Of a stretch of DNA of 64,000 nt, positions 19,801 through 32,782 are shown piece after piece; positions within the stretch are counted from its first letter, which is position 1, and each line of letters starts with the position of its first letter. Source of the DNA: Kineothrix alysoides. GTDB lineage: Bacteria; Bacillota; Clostridia; Lachnospirales; Lachnospiraceae. The notes beneath the pieces are model-generated. The model was given only the letters and a program-made list of their open reading frames with translations. It did no database searches and was not told the DNA's origin. The DNA lies in contig NZ_JPNB01000002.1 of NCBI RefSeq assembly GCF_000732725.1, positions 682,001 through 746,000 of the forward strand, read 5' to 3'. A program made the position numbers and the translations under genes.

Positions 19801-22800
19801 AAAGAAACCTGTTTTAAATGAACATTGCTGATCACTCCATAAAAAAGTCTGATCAAGCTCGCATCAGCACCGGTTGTTCCCGCTGTTCCAAGCGTGATAT
19901 TTTCGACGCACAAATTCTTAATCTCACCGCTCACATTTGCAAAAAGGTTAGGATAACTGCTTGTAATCGTTATATTCTTTATGGAATACCCGGCCGGATT
20001 GTCCGATGTGTTGCCACGGTACTTATTACCATCCAGCTTACCTTTATATTCCTTCGCTACATTAATACGATTGGCGGCAATTCCCGTAAAATCAATATCT
20101 GCTTGTAATTTGGCGTTTTCCGTCGGCGCACATACTACGTAATCATACCAATCCTGCGCATTGTAAATATTTCGGTAAAAATCTACAAGGAGAATAGGAT
20201 TCGGGTTAAATGTTACGCTCTGTATCCTCCCGTTTATATAACACTCGACCGTTGTAATTTCATACGCTGAACAAAAACGGACGGCACCTGATACCTTAGC
20301 CCGCAAAGTCGTAAAGCCATCTTCCGACACAACAGAGGCGGAATCTATTTCTGTTGTAAGATTATCGATGACGATTTCCCTGATATCCGCATTTCTTGGA
20401 TTGCTCAGACGAAATTCCACAACAGCCGCCTGCTCATTATCTGTATATTCAATCACCGTCGAAGATAAAATCTCAACCAACCGATTATTGATTCTGCTCG
20501 GCAGCGGTATATATGGCTGCTCCGGCATCTCAGCAGACATCTTAACGTGCGGATAATATCCGACTTCAACATTGGAAGTGATAAATTGATCTCCTAAAAC
20601 CGATGCCTGCCAGCTGAAATCATTTAATGATTCCAAACCAATTCTATTTTGATATACAGATTTGGTATATGTAATATTATTCTCATTCCAATAGTAGACA
20701 TTGCTTGTCCTGGAATTATTGGTTCCAAGAACAGGCCCTATATCTGCATCATAACTACTGTTATTGTATACGGAACTATAATATGACTGGCCTATTCCGT
20801 AAATACTGGTGATTCTTCCCCCTGCATTTCCTGCTACGGAGCCATACTCTGTTACAGCAGCAGTTCCTTTGTCAGGGCTGGGAACCACCACATTTACCAG
20901 GCTAAAAACATTATAAATCCTGCCGTTAGAGCCTTGCGCCCCCGCTATTGCACCAATGCGGATAGCACCGCTCTGTGACGGAGTTCCCACATCTGCATAG
21001 ATATCAACACCGTAAGCATATCCATATCTTATAATCCCTTTATTATAACCGCACAGCAATCCGCATTCATATCTGGCAGTAAAAGGCATCATTCCATCCT
21101 CAGGATCATTGCTGATTGCAAAGTTCTCAATAATTCCCGATACTGTATTAATGCGGCATAATAATCCGAAATATCTATTTGCTACAGCCGCCCCCCCTTT
21201 AAATCTTACATGCACATCATGTATGCGGCCGTAATTGTTATAGCACAGCACTCCTGTATCATAAGCTGCCGATGTATAATTATCCATCTTTACATCAAAC
21301 ACCATATTACATATTTCGCCCTTAGGGCCAATATTGGAAAATAACGAACTGCCATTGGTTTTATAATTATAGGATAACGTATATCCTTGAAAATCAATAA
21401 TTCCATTAAATATTGATGCCAGATTAACAGGTCTTACAGATTGTCCCGCATTATCAGGGTTCTCATAGTAAATATCACTTTCCAAACTAATGTCGCCCGT
21501 GATTATATATTTCCCGGTACCGCCGCCATTTTTTATTTTCCATACGAATTCCTTCGCATTATCGATATTTTCTGCAATCTGATCTGCGGTAAAGGTTAAT
21601 GTATCCAATTCCAGTATCTGTCCGTTAATAATTACGTACAGTACCAGCGTATATGTATTATCCCCTTTATCTACAAGAAAAGATTTATTATGTATCACTC
21701 TGTTTGAAGCATCATAATCACCGGTTCCTATTGTATACGCTGCCGGATAGCCGGCGCTTCCCGTAATATCCACCCCGTTTTTCTTCACTTGAATAAAATA
21801 AGGAAGGTTTTGAAGAACTTTATCCTTATCATCTAATGTCACCTTCGTATTTGCACAAAGTCTTTTACTGTCATATCCCGCAATATTATACAGCTTAATC
21901 GTTCCCGACAAGTTAATAGAATCGCTTAACAGCAACTCCTTCAGAATCTTATTGGACTCAAAAGTTGCATTGGTATAGCCTTCATTATATTCAACAGCAA
22001 TAAAAGTAAGCTTAAACTTCGCTTTAGGATCTAAATTCTTGATTTCAACCGGAACCGCGTCGTCTGTATTCTTAGGAATACGAAGCGCTTTCACAAAAGT
22101 ACCGTCCTGCTGGTACAGATTCATTACTACTTTATGACCTGAATTGCCGATAATTGCTTCATCCGTATCCGTTACCTTCACATTAAAGCGCAGTGTTCCC
22201 GCAGCAAGTAATAAATCAGTCACTTCCACCTGAGCCGGTTCTCTTAACGTCTTGAAAGTGGATTGCGTAAGAGTTACGTTCATAGGGTATTTAATTCCGT
22301 TATAGGTAGCCCATATGGTCGGTTCGATTATATAATCGGTCATACTTTTCAGCGGATTCTGCCCTTCCTTTTGACCGGAAAAGAACGAGGCATCCATGGA
22401 TACCGAACCATTCTGCACCTTGTTCGGCGGATCTGTTAAATGGTCATACCCGCTAAATGTAGCCATTGCCGTAGGATCAAATTGAATAAAGGAATCCGTT
22501 ATCGCTTCCGCTCCGTTTCCCCTGATAATTTCAAATTTAACATCCGATAATAATGATTCCAGGACATCATTCGTACGCTCGGTATTCAAAGTATACATGA
22601 TAACCGTACTGTGTGCCGTAATATTGGAAATATCAGCATTCACATAAATATTTCCCAAAGATGACAAGGAGGCAGCCGTAAATGCCAGATTTGTGATTTC
22701 GCCAAACAAGGTATTACCTGCTCCATTATTTAAGTTATAATCGCAGAATAAATAAGCATAATATTTCCGGTTTAACTCCAGACTATTGACTGAAATAACT

Positions 22801-24851
22801 TTACCGTCAATACTTATTTCATATTCCGTATCGGAACCGCTTATATACTTTTTATACTCCTCCTGCGTAAATTTATATGCATAATAAATTCTTCCGCCGT
22901 CAACTTTTCCGCCGTTCTCTATGTATTTGTCACATTCCTGCTTCGTAATCGGTGATGTTTCCATATTTTTCTCGGAAGAGAAAACAAGATAAATATTATA
23001 ATTTCCGCTATTATCCCCTAAAATCGCGGATTTATCAGGATCTGACATTGTTACCTTCATCTTAAAATCACCGATTTTGTTTTGAACAATTTCCAGTTCT
23101 CCGACAGGACGCGATTTACAAGTAATAAATTCGCCCGTATTGTTGATCAACTCTATTTTCTTGCCAAAGTAGTCAATCGCTTCAATCTTATAGGAATACT
23201 CGCTGTTCGCTTTTAAATTAGGCATAGATTTCAGCAGTACATCCATACCGTTTTTAAAATTACGAATTTCCAATGCATCAATATTGGTAGTCGCATGAAA
23301 ACCAAGCTGTGTACCTTTTCCACTTACGGTTAATAGCAAACCGCCGGAACGATTAATTCCGTACACCGCTTCTTCATCGGAAATTCCCTTCAAATATTCC
23401 ACATGGGGAAGCTCCAATCTATTATCATAAAATACCTCAATATCCCTGTCATCTAACGCAACAGAACCTAATGCATCATAAGATTTCGTATGTAATGTTG
23501 TGTCCAATAAGGATTCCACCACTGTTTGATCGTATTCATCGTAATAGGTAAAATAAGCATTTACTCTGTATCTGGTATCCGGCTTAATCGCTCCGTTTCC
23601 TGCTGTAATGGTTTGTGATGAGCCGGTATATGTACGAAGAGCCAAAGTCTCTTTTCCACTGCTATCCACTTCATAAATCTCAAACTGCACTTTTCTGAGA
23701 GGATGTAATCTTCTGGCCGGGTCGCTTATCTTTACCGTTACCATTAAACGATATACTCCTTCTTCCATAGAAGTTATTTTTACAGAAGGCTTCTGATATT
23801 CCGGATCGGGCTGTTTCGTATCGTCTGTGGAGGGCTGCTTGTCAGGACGCATCGAATCCGGGCGCACTCCCATACTGCCTCCCCCCTGATTAGCCGAACC
23901 GCCGCTTTCTGAACGAGGCGGTCTGGAGGGCTGCTTTGCTTTTTCGCCGGAAGGCGTCTTCTGCTGAGACGAGGATGCCTCCGGCTGCTTTGCTTTCTGA
24001 ACATCCCTTTTTTCTTTTTTTACAGTTTCTTTGTCTTCTTCTTTATCTTTCTCTGTTTTGTTCTGCTCTTCGGAGACTTCGGTCTGTTCCCTTGGACTAT
24101 CGTCCACTACTGTTTCCGGAATCAGGAACTCCGTCTCTCCTTCTTTTTTCTCACTCTTTTCCTTTTTTTCAGTAATAACATGCAGCTTTAATAAAAGGTC
24201 ATGGTAAGTATAAGGGGTATTATTTATCGTAATGATATCGTTGTCATCTATTTGACGGCATACCTGATAAACACCTGCTCCATCATTTGGTTCACAATAG
24301 GTAAAATAACCTTCTTTAAAATAAATAATGCTGTTCATAGCTATTTCGCGCTGTTCATTCCTGTCCTGATAAGCGACTTGATCCAAATTGATAAAAAGAC
24401 CGTTTGTAAGCCTGCAAAAAAGATATTCTGTTGCATCAGCCCGCTCGCCTCCCGGATTGTATGAAATTCTCTCACTGACTGTCAGGCCTTGATAAGTATC
24501 GTTTTCTTTGAATTCCAAATCAAAAAGCTTTCCGGAATTCTCCATAAAGATAATTCCCGCATCACCATTGATATAAAAAGGAAAAGATAGGTCCACCTCC
24601 GTCTTCTTGTTTTCCCCCATATAAAAAGAGCTTCCCCGTTTGTAAATATAATCAAGCGCGTCAAAACGGTAATAAGGAATTGTTTCCGCATCTTTTCTCT
24701 CTTCTATGTCGGCCATGAGCATTTCTTTTATGGCATTACCGGAAATAGCATATCCGCTATCTTCCACTCTCAAATATGTATTAAACTTCGTTTGCAGAAG
24801 CAATAGTATAATGATAACTGCCGCTCCAATGCCTAACCAAATTTTCTTCAT
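13860..24851 (-). CDS. giant GLUG/beta-helix surface protein, membrane-anchored at both ends
   Basis: 3663 aa. An N-terminal signal-anchor (about 4-20) is followed by a beta-rich head to about 225 and a charged, disordered Glu/Lys/Pro/Ser linker at about 228-352. FN3-like beta domains run from about 355 to 1100. At about 1110-2640 there are many GLUG-type repeats (GGIVGYN, GGLVGKS, GGIAGYY, GGMVGYG forms), the pattern of stacked right-handed beta-helix adhesins. A further globular region is followed by an acidic Ser/Gly/Glu-rich stretch (about 3295-3580). A C-terminal TM (about 3632-3653) has a basic tail RYRKKQRYGG. There is no LPXTG motif. GAGGAAA lies before the ATG and the gene starts 3 nt after the 240-aa gene. 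As last gene of the F1-like ATPase operon it is probably the main surface part of that machine (inference); exact function unknown. Confidence 0.88.
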   Translation of the reverse strand: MKKIWLGIGAAVIIILLLLQTKFNTYLRVEDSGYAISGNAIKEMLMADIEERKDAETIPYYRFDALDYIYKRGSSFYMGENKKTEVDLSFPFYINGDAGIIFMENSGKLFDLEFKENDTYQGLTVSERISYNPGGERADATEYLFCRLTNGLFINLDQVAYQDRNEQREIAMNSIIYFKEGYFTYCEPNDGAGVYQVCRQIDDNDIITINNTPYTYHDLLLKLHVITEKKEKSEKKEGETEFLIPETVVDDSPREQTEVSEEQNKTEKDKEEDKETVKKEKRDVQKAKQPEASSSQQKTPSGEKAKQPSRPPRSESGGSANQGGGSMGVRPDSMRPDKQPSTDDTKQPDPEYQKPSVKITSMEEGVYRLMVTVKISDPARRLHPLRKVQFEIYEVDSSGKETLALRTYTGSSQTITAGNGAIKPDTRYRVNAYFTYYDEYDQTVVESLLDTTLHTKSYDALGSVALDDRDIEVFYDNRLELPHVEYLKGISDEEAVYGINRSGGLLLTVSGKGTQLGFHATTNIDALEIRNFKNGMDVLLKSMPNLKANSEYSYKIEAIDYFGKKIELINNTGEFITCKSRPVGELEIVQNKIGDFKMKVTMSDPDKSAILGDNSGNYNIYLVFSSEKNMETSPITKQECDKYIENGGKVDGGRIYYAYKFTQEEYKKYISGSDTEYEISIDGKVISVNSLELNRKYYAYLFCDYNLNNGAGNTLFGEITNLAFTAASLSSLGNIYVNADISNITAHSTVIMYTLNTERTNDVLESLLSDVKFEIIRGNGAEAITDSFIQFDPTAMATFSGYDHLTDPPNKVQNGSVSMDASFFSGQKEGQNPLKSMTDYIIEPTIWATYNGIKYPMNVTLTQSTFKTLREPAQVEVTDLLLAAGTLRFNVKVTDTDEAIIGNSGHKVVMNLYQQDGTFVKALRIPKNTDDAVPVEIKNLDPKAKFKLTFIAVEYNEGYTNATFESNKILKELLLSDSINLSGTIKLYNIAGYDSKRLCANTKVTLDDKDKVLQNLPYFIQVKKNGVDITGSAGYPAAYTIGTGDYDASNRVIHNKSFLVDKGDNTYTLVLYVIINGQILELDTLTFTADQIAENIDNAKEFVWKIKNGGGTGKYIITGDISLESDIYYENPDNAGQSVRPVNLASIFNGIIDFQGYTLSYNYKTNGSSLFSNIGPKGEICNMVFDVKMDNYTSAAYDTGVLCYNNYGRIHDVHVRFKGGAAVANRYFGLLCRINTVSGIIENFAISNDPEDGMMPFTARYECGLLCGYNKGIIRYGYAYGVDIYADVGTPSQSGAIRIGAIAGAQGSNGRIYNVFSLVNVVVPSPDKGTAAVTEYGSVAGNAGGRITSIYGIGQSYYSSVYNNSSYDADIGPVLGTNNSRTSNVYYWNENNITYTKSVYQNRIGLESLNDFSWQASVLGDQFITSNVEVGYYPHVKMSAEMPEQPYIPLPSRINNRLVEILSSTVIEYTDNEQAAVVEFRLSNPRNADIREIVIDNLTTEIDSASVVSEDGFTTLRAKVSGAVRFCSAYEITTVECYINGRIQSVTFNPNPILLVDFYRNIYNAQDWYDYVVCAPTENAKLQADIDFTGIAANRINVAKEYKGKLDGNKYRGNTSDNPAGYSIKNITITSSYPNLFANVSGEIKNLCVENITLGTAGTTGADASLIRLFYGVISNVHLKQVSLTGYGYMGGIAAYSYAISEIQDSSISGINIKYLEPKNTNTTGRIGGMVGYGTEARISNCYVRELNMAVEDIRNCEGAGGIIGFNNYCIIDGAYATGDMSVRGMNVGGIAGYYVANTTDNGMTNVISRVNVTGYQDKMGGIIGEAALVSVLNSRNNMSGIALGSVFGSNPNAEYVSYTIGSYAGSIVSFYGSQVQLLNGMSGQPKDDNTLDLLTYDQLQNPDTYTTIAQMDKVYDYSVVTRGVMPVLYYVGTTLPLPFQTDTPLSLVHVQNNDLEVRDVGINKDQRYIYMDLNNPNGYKITGVKIENLKYTFDDISSGKNRIYADYLQESKQEHWQDSYLLTEITYQKVADDNSITIGKADFSDNPVRVPLTMFCDIKDVDTWNKYINLTNNYGNYENYRIVNDISFTGVNPTTNAKIGRLRGGVSSGKAVLSNVNIGPGKGSLQGNNENFIFRLNTELSNIAFKNCSVNSALRDGTGIIGTSAGMITDVEFEGIKIDNRTADKNNVGIIGYQISGKLSDIKLKNIEVGLNGTKQIQVGSFVGFSTGGTLYEDITGENISVKGSGSVGGLVGRTEKSGFDNISFKDIIVTGAGNDYVGGIVGVNASPRTTVNAPCFRNITLTGTPTYDGSGNIIASTTVIGVQETMLSGTNGNYVGGLAGLLYGYANGWEGSAGNSAVNARPLVVDGIIVKGHGSYIGGAFGRCYDASNTTVKNTLVTTSKTPASLYYYVGGISGYHDYSDNYNVVENTTIDVKNHSNIGLLDGFKANNGAVNYCYVNTSSIKAEKTIAGSFESVGGLVGKSEATVSYSGVMNTNILTSSAIADSGFDYVGGVVGYCSNGVNRSFYYAEPENTISPAAKQQYQIVGYNGTGGIVGFHNAGAIVVSYSNANVAGKGHSAGGISGIYQNSYTTATINGNPVYSYSGVGMRYNYFAGTVHANKWAGGAIGRNEMAYSNSVAASHKASGGRSSKADQSGYKSGASNENEYTYMNLILAKSVTSDMAGTAHAFSGYQDGFEGKANGISISKDNTSADKARRTYFWDGMRVGGTTENDTLYLAKNADAPDYAKNSGTYRFKRWNKNEYSSIASENAPSDAYNVRIVSASDIRNLQMFRALGWLTWTSSQSGHETEWKEANGTYNGLNVKGDYHRFIHSGITSTAVWDALLDASMYKDKDYLPHIRINEKSNIISDYLVSYQSAHRLALPIPVWTPSAQRIDASPFMLRSLNNTYAIIYPVDVDKVNIEFSQNFVDGNGCFMLSYGNQTVDKQLITKRVYTYTYDYRAGLKLQLGVANPDQFVIDMEADGQVYGTDYMLEDIFDYPEEYYWEDGEPIYYKSSALARHVMTYGTKYYYIDEAGIVSGTGSTVKEEAEEQTESGEESTEQSKGTRKDPSAQTMAGSYITIYNGKALTKDGQVIEIESGTVLGSVEGIGAIEHPIPLQTFDYDGYKVETYSKFTEIIGSDIVQRETQILKGSTGVMGFVDGMIENVKDSILLYVKAGDSYQTILGDDGIMVDMQQGENINAPEDFKRSGIVYMTNNLDCSAPFVLVEYSNGGIVGYNYMTGEYLFDYSFADEISLLDYIKVYFMGDKSMYAQMSNSYAANHKVAEIAGTADRLFTMVEGNSSGEENDENSTGDGTKSEHEKTGAAEEGAKTSGVTAMSEGDSDGIKSSRAEEIPAGGKADSSNVILDSEESQGSGGNGSAFGTDTNTAGQSGVAEGGNDAQNGPMASGEDDGSAGNPPAESAGIVGEGMGNGDLVASGTALGNGAEPGTDGSIGEVLSPDVETESSLAEQGSAGKEPDGGTRKALSTTDNDDELAEEIQNSGKIKEAKPEADQEKEEKAGNASKASKSSTAGTSVSDEGAGIDNGQKPPQIKSSNGQEDTDQDNRGTEEKSTNSGDLITVYNQATGTYEIVDMKQYFSAPAYQSENVKLAIRDMSAYSGYAQEKEEKKHANGLVLYILISIAISAGVGLTIRYRKKQRYGG

Positions 24852-24854
24852 ATG

Positions 24855-25577
24855 TTATTTCCTCATTGTAATAACCGGAAGGGAATCTACCGCTGAATAA
24901 ATTAAGGCCTCACCATCCCCCATATCAATAATATCTTTGCCTAAATCGATGACGTATCCGGTTTCCGATTCCGCCTTTATATCCGTGCTCTCAATTCCAA
25001 TCCATTCATAGGATTCATCCGCACTATTGTAATATTCAACAAACTGGCGGTATATCACCCTTACATATGACAATGGCTCCATCTGGACTTCTTGCTTTCC
25101 TATGCTCAATACCATCTTTTCCAAAAACACATACGTATTTTCCCCATCATATAAAAATCCGCCGAATACTTTCGCCTTTTTCTTATCATTCTCCAAAGTA
25201 ACAACGCCATCTTGTTCTTTCAGCGTTGTAAAATAATTCACTCTTTTTACACTCTGCCCCTGGGCAGGTGTCATTATGAGCATATTTTTAGGCAAAGTCA
25301 TCTTTCTCGTTCCGGGATAGAGAATCGGTATGGAATCAACCACATTTTCTTCAGAACCTTCCCTTATACTGACCATCCCCTCTTTGTTTCTATAAGTAGC
25401 ATCTTCTGAATATTCCACTTTAATGCCCGCTACATATTGAAATGTAGCTTCATCCGGCTTATAACTGCTCAAACCGTCCCCATACCATACAACAAGAAGA
25501 ACTAATAATATAAGTAATATACCTGCAATTCCAATTTGAATCAGCATTCCTGCCGTAGGCTGTCTTCTGCGTCTCAT
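24855..25577 (-). CDS. single-pass membrane protein of the F1-like operon (unknown family)
   Basis: 240 aa. MRRRRQ and a strong hydrophobic segment (about 12-31) form an uncleaved anchor with the N-terminus inside. The rest is beta-rich and outside: short strands with Gly turns, such as KVFGGFLYDGENTYVFLEKMVLSIG. The layout matches the N-terminal 230 residues of the three large proteins in the operon (anchor plus beta head), so it looks like a head domain without an arm. I do not recognise a named family. It sits between the five-TM gene (15-bp gap) and the 3663-aa gene. Confidence 0.8.
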   Translation of the reverse strand: MRRRRQPTAGMLIQIGIAGILLILLVLLVVWYGDGLSSYKPDEATFQYVAGIKVEYSEDATYRNKEGMVSIREGSEENVVDSIPILYPGTRKMTLPKNMLIMTPAQGQSVKRVNYFTTLKEQDGVVTLENDKKKAKVFGGFLYDGENTYVFLEKMVLSIGKQEVQMEPLSYVRVIYRQFVEYYNSADESYEWIGIESTDIKAESETGYVIDLGKDIIDMGDGEALIYSAVDSLPVITMRK

Positions 25578-25592
25578 TCTTTCATCCGCTCC

Positions 25593-26129
25593 TTATTTCT
25601 TCATCCCTTTTCTTCTTTCTGCGCTGTCCACAATAGAAAGAATACAATATCCTACATCATATACCGCATACAATACTAAGAAAACAGCAAGAAAGGCCAA
25701 TGCTGCCGCAATTTTTATATCGAACAGAACCTCCCGCAAATACGACAGCAGCAGATTGGATACAAAAAGAACCGCCATGATTACTGTCCCGTTAAAGAGG
25801 CTGACTGCCGCATCCTTTATTTTACGCCGGGATAAGTTATAAATAAGTACCAATACTCCAAAAAAGGCAATGTGAACAATCTCAATCCTGCCTTTATTGA
25901 AAAGTAAGGAAACTACCAAAAACAATTTCAGCATACAAACCGCTAATACAAATGTATCAGACATATTCATGTCATATAAGAAACCAATAAGTTTCATGTT
26001 TGAACTTTCCCAGCTGAATCTGCGGCAATACACAAAACATAGTATTGTAAGTATTATAGTACTTACTGCCGTCACTATTATCATGGATTTCAGCAATATC
26101 ATCTGCTCAACAATCGCTTCAATCATCAC
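25593..26129 (-). CDS. five-TM membrane protein of the F1-like operon (unknown; possible stator)
   Basis: 178 aa with about five hydrophobic segments (near 15-34, 57-77, 83-98, 110-130, 138-160) and a basic C-terminus (ERRKGMKK). It is the only polytopic protein in the operon besides c. It shows none of the a-subunit hallmarks of F-ATPases: length, and the Arg inside a membrane helix with its surrounding motif. R132 lies between the fourth and fifth segments, not clearly within a helix. It may be a replacement stator or an anchor for the surface proteins (inference). It is 24 bp downstream of the epsilon-like gene. Confidence 0.8.
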   Translation of the reverse strand: MMIEAIVEQMILLKSMIIVTAVSTIILTILCFVYCRRFSWESSNMKLIGFLYDMNMSDTFVLAVCMLKLFLVVSLLFNKGRIEIVHIAFFGVLVLIYNLSRRKIKDAAVSLFNGTVIMAVLFVSNLLLSYLREVLFDIKIAAALAFLAVFLVLYAVYDVGYCILSIVDSAERRKGMKK

Positions 26130-26153
26130 TATACCCTCATTTTATCTTTTGTT

Positions 26154-28621
<2,468 letters not shown>

Positions 28622-28625
<4 letters not shown>

Positions 28626-29947
28626 AATTGGCTTCCCACAACTTCCATAAAGTGCTCTTTGATCTCTACCGGATTTCTCGGTGAGAATTTATATTGCAGC
28701 AATCTTTCCTGCAATGCTTGACCTTCTTTGAGGTTATGCTGCATTTCCTGACTCATTTCATCGACATTGACAAACTGATATACTTCTTTCGTTTCCAGAT
28801 AACTCAAAAAATTACGTCTGACTACCGCACCTAATTTTTTCATCTCCGGTTCCTGCACGGCACCGCCCAAACGGGAAACGCTGAGTCCATAATCGATGGC
28901 TGGTTTTAAACCTTTCTCAAAGTTTTTCTTCGACAACACAAGCTGTCCATCCGTTATGGATATAATATTGGTAGAAATATAATCCGTAATATCGCCGCCC
29001 CTTGTTTCAACGATAGGCAAGATCGTAATGGAACCGCCGTCCTTATGCTGGCAGCCTTTCTCGAGAAGTCTGGAATGCGTATAAAAAATATCCGGCGGAT
29101 ATGCATCTCTTCCAGGCACTTTTCCCGCTAATAAACTAATTTCCCGATGAATATCCGCATGGGATTTCAGATCATCAATGACTACCAGAACATCATTGCC
29201 TTCTCTCATATATCCTTCTGCTATAGAAAGTCCCGCATAAGGCGTGAAGAAAGAAACCGGCGGTTCATCATCATTAAAAGCCGCAAGAATTAACGTATAT
29301 TCCATTGCCCCTTTTTTCATAAGACTATCGTACAGCTCTCTTATATTCTTTTTCGTTTTATTGATTGCTATGTAAATACAAATTACGTTATGGTCTTTCT
29401 GATTAATAATTGTGTCCATAGCTATCTGGGTCTTTCCTGTCTTTTTATCCCCGATAATCAGCTGCCTCTGTCCATATCCTATCGGATAAATCATGTCAAT
29501 GCCTGAGATTCCTGTGTAAAACGGGCGTTTCACTTCTCCTCTTTCCATAATAGGAATTGCCGGAGTCTCTATCATGTATGGAATCAAGTTCTCAAATTTT
29601 TCACCTATCAGACGGTCTTCTCCAAAAATATCAACAATATGCCCCATTGCTGATTTCGAATACATAGCGCAAAAGTCCAGATCAGTCGTTACCACTTCGT
29701 CGCCTACATAGATGACATTCGTTCTTTGCAGCATAGCTATCATAACAGAGTTTTTTCCAATAGAAGTTACATATCCTACCGAATGATTGGCAATGACCAC
29801 ACGTTCATAGAATCCTACGGATTCCAATCCCACAACTTCCAGGATATAGTCTTTCACCTTTGACACATAACCTACTTCATATACATTATTCATGGTTTTC
29901 ATATTCTTTAATTTTGTATTGACCAGATTTTCAATAAATGTACTCAT
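28622..29947 (-). CDS. F1-ATPase alpha subunit paralogue
   Basis: 441 aa from the ATG at 29947, which has GAGGAGAAGAA just upstream; an upstream in-frame ATG at 30031 lies inside the previous gene and is less likely. P-loop GDKKTGKT is at 166-173, with VVIDDL and GRDAYPPDIFYTHSRLLE. The arginine finger is R359 in SVSRLGG. Normal alpha is about 500 aa; the shortfall is mostly in the C-terminal helical domain. The arginine finger should complete the beta active sites, so the ring looks ATPase-competent. Confidence 0.92.
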
Positions 29948-30746
29948 TTCTTCTCCTCGATTCGTAGACACTGTAATCATATAGCCTGTTTTGATAAACA
30001 ATTCTGATACCTTCACATACATTGCTGTCAAATTGACATATCACATTGTCCGCTATATAAGAATAATCTTCATCCTTTTCCCCTAAATAAGCCATTAGTA
30101 TGGGGCTTTCTTTCGTTATGACCTCATTGATCCAGTTCAGAAATCCTAATAGATTAAACTCCTTTGCTTCACGCAAAGGTTCCAGATATTCTTTCAGCAA
30201 CTTTTTTTCTTCTCGTTTCAATTCCTCATCCAGTAATTTCAGCTGTGTTTCTTCCGGGAGGCTGCTCAAGTCATAAACAGCTTCAAAATTAAGAGTTTGC
30301 AGAATGCTTTTTGCTGCATTATATCTTTTTTTATCGCCTGCATAAGGAAATTTATCCAGAATCGTGCGAATAATCTCTTCTTTATCTATAATGAGCAGAT
30401 TCTTTACTAATTTATAATCTTCAAAAAATACGTTATCAATATATCTGGCCGTAGGAATAAAAATATCTCTTTCAACCGGACGCGGCCGGTAAAATCTTGA
30501 AGTTCCCAAAGAGTTATGATCCATTTGAAGCATTCTTATTTCCTGCTTCAGCTCTTCTTTGCTAAACTCCAGATTCTGTATCTCGTCTATCTTTTTTTGA
30601 AAATCATCATCATATTCGCTTAATTTTGATAAAAAATAAGCGTTCACTTTCTTTGTCGCATTTTCAATAACGAGCCTCAAGGATATGATGATAAAATAAA
30701 TCATGACACCCATTACCAAAAATATAGAGATAAAAACCGCAGTCAT
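29931..30746 (-). CDS. b-delta fusion stalk protein, F-ATPase-like
   Basis: 271 aa. The N-terminal TM (about 4-28) is followed by a charged helical, coiled-coil-like stretch (about 30-80) like AtpF. The C-terminal half is helical and ends with NVCEGIRIVYQNRLYDYSVYESRR, close to the AtpH ending (GG-x-I-x-I-x-D-x-x-x-D-x-S). It occupies exactly the place of atpF-atpH between c and alpha. It should form a peripheral stalk holding the hexamer to the membrane. GGAGG precedes the start; the end overlaps alpha by 17 bp. Fusion of b and delta also occurs in mycobacteria, but this looks independently arranged. Confidence 0.7.
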   Translation of the reverse strand: MTAVFISIFLVMGVMIYFIIISLRLVIENATKKVNAYFLSKLSEYDDDFQKKIDEIQNLEFSKEELKQEIRMLQMDHNSLGTSRFYRPRPVERDIFIPTARYIDNVFFEDYKLVKNLLIIDKEEIIRTILDKFPYAGDKKRYNAAKSILQTLNFEAVYDLSSLPEETQLKLLDEELKREEKKLLKEYLEPLREAKEFNLLGFLNWINEVITKESPILMAYLGEKDEDYSYIADNVICQFDSNVCEGIRIVYQNRLYDYSVYESRRRNEYIY

Positions 30747-30769
30747 CTTTATGCCTCCACCGCTTTTTC

Positions 30770-32714
<1,945 letters not shown>

Positions 32715-32782
32715 AGTATTCCTTCCTCACTATAAGTAAGAGTTGCAGTTCGGCCTTCGGCTGAACTGTTACAGGTAAGCAC

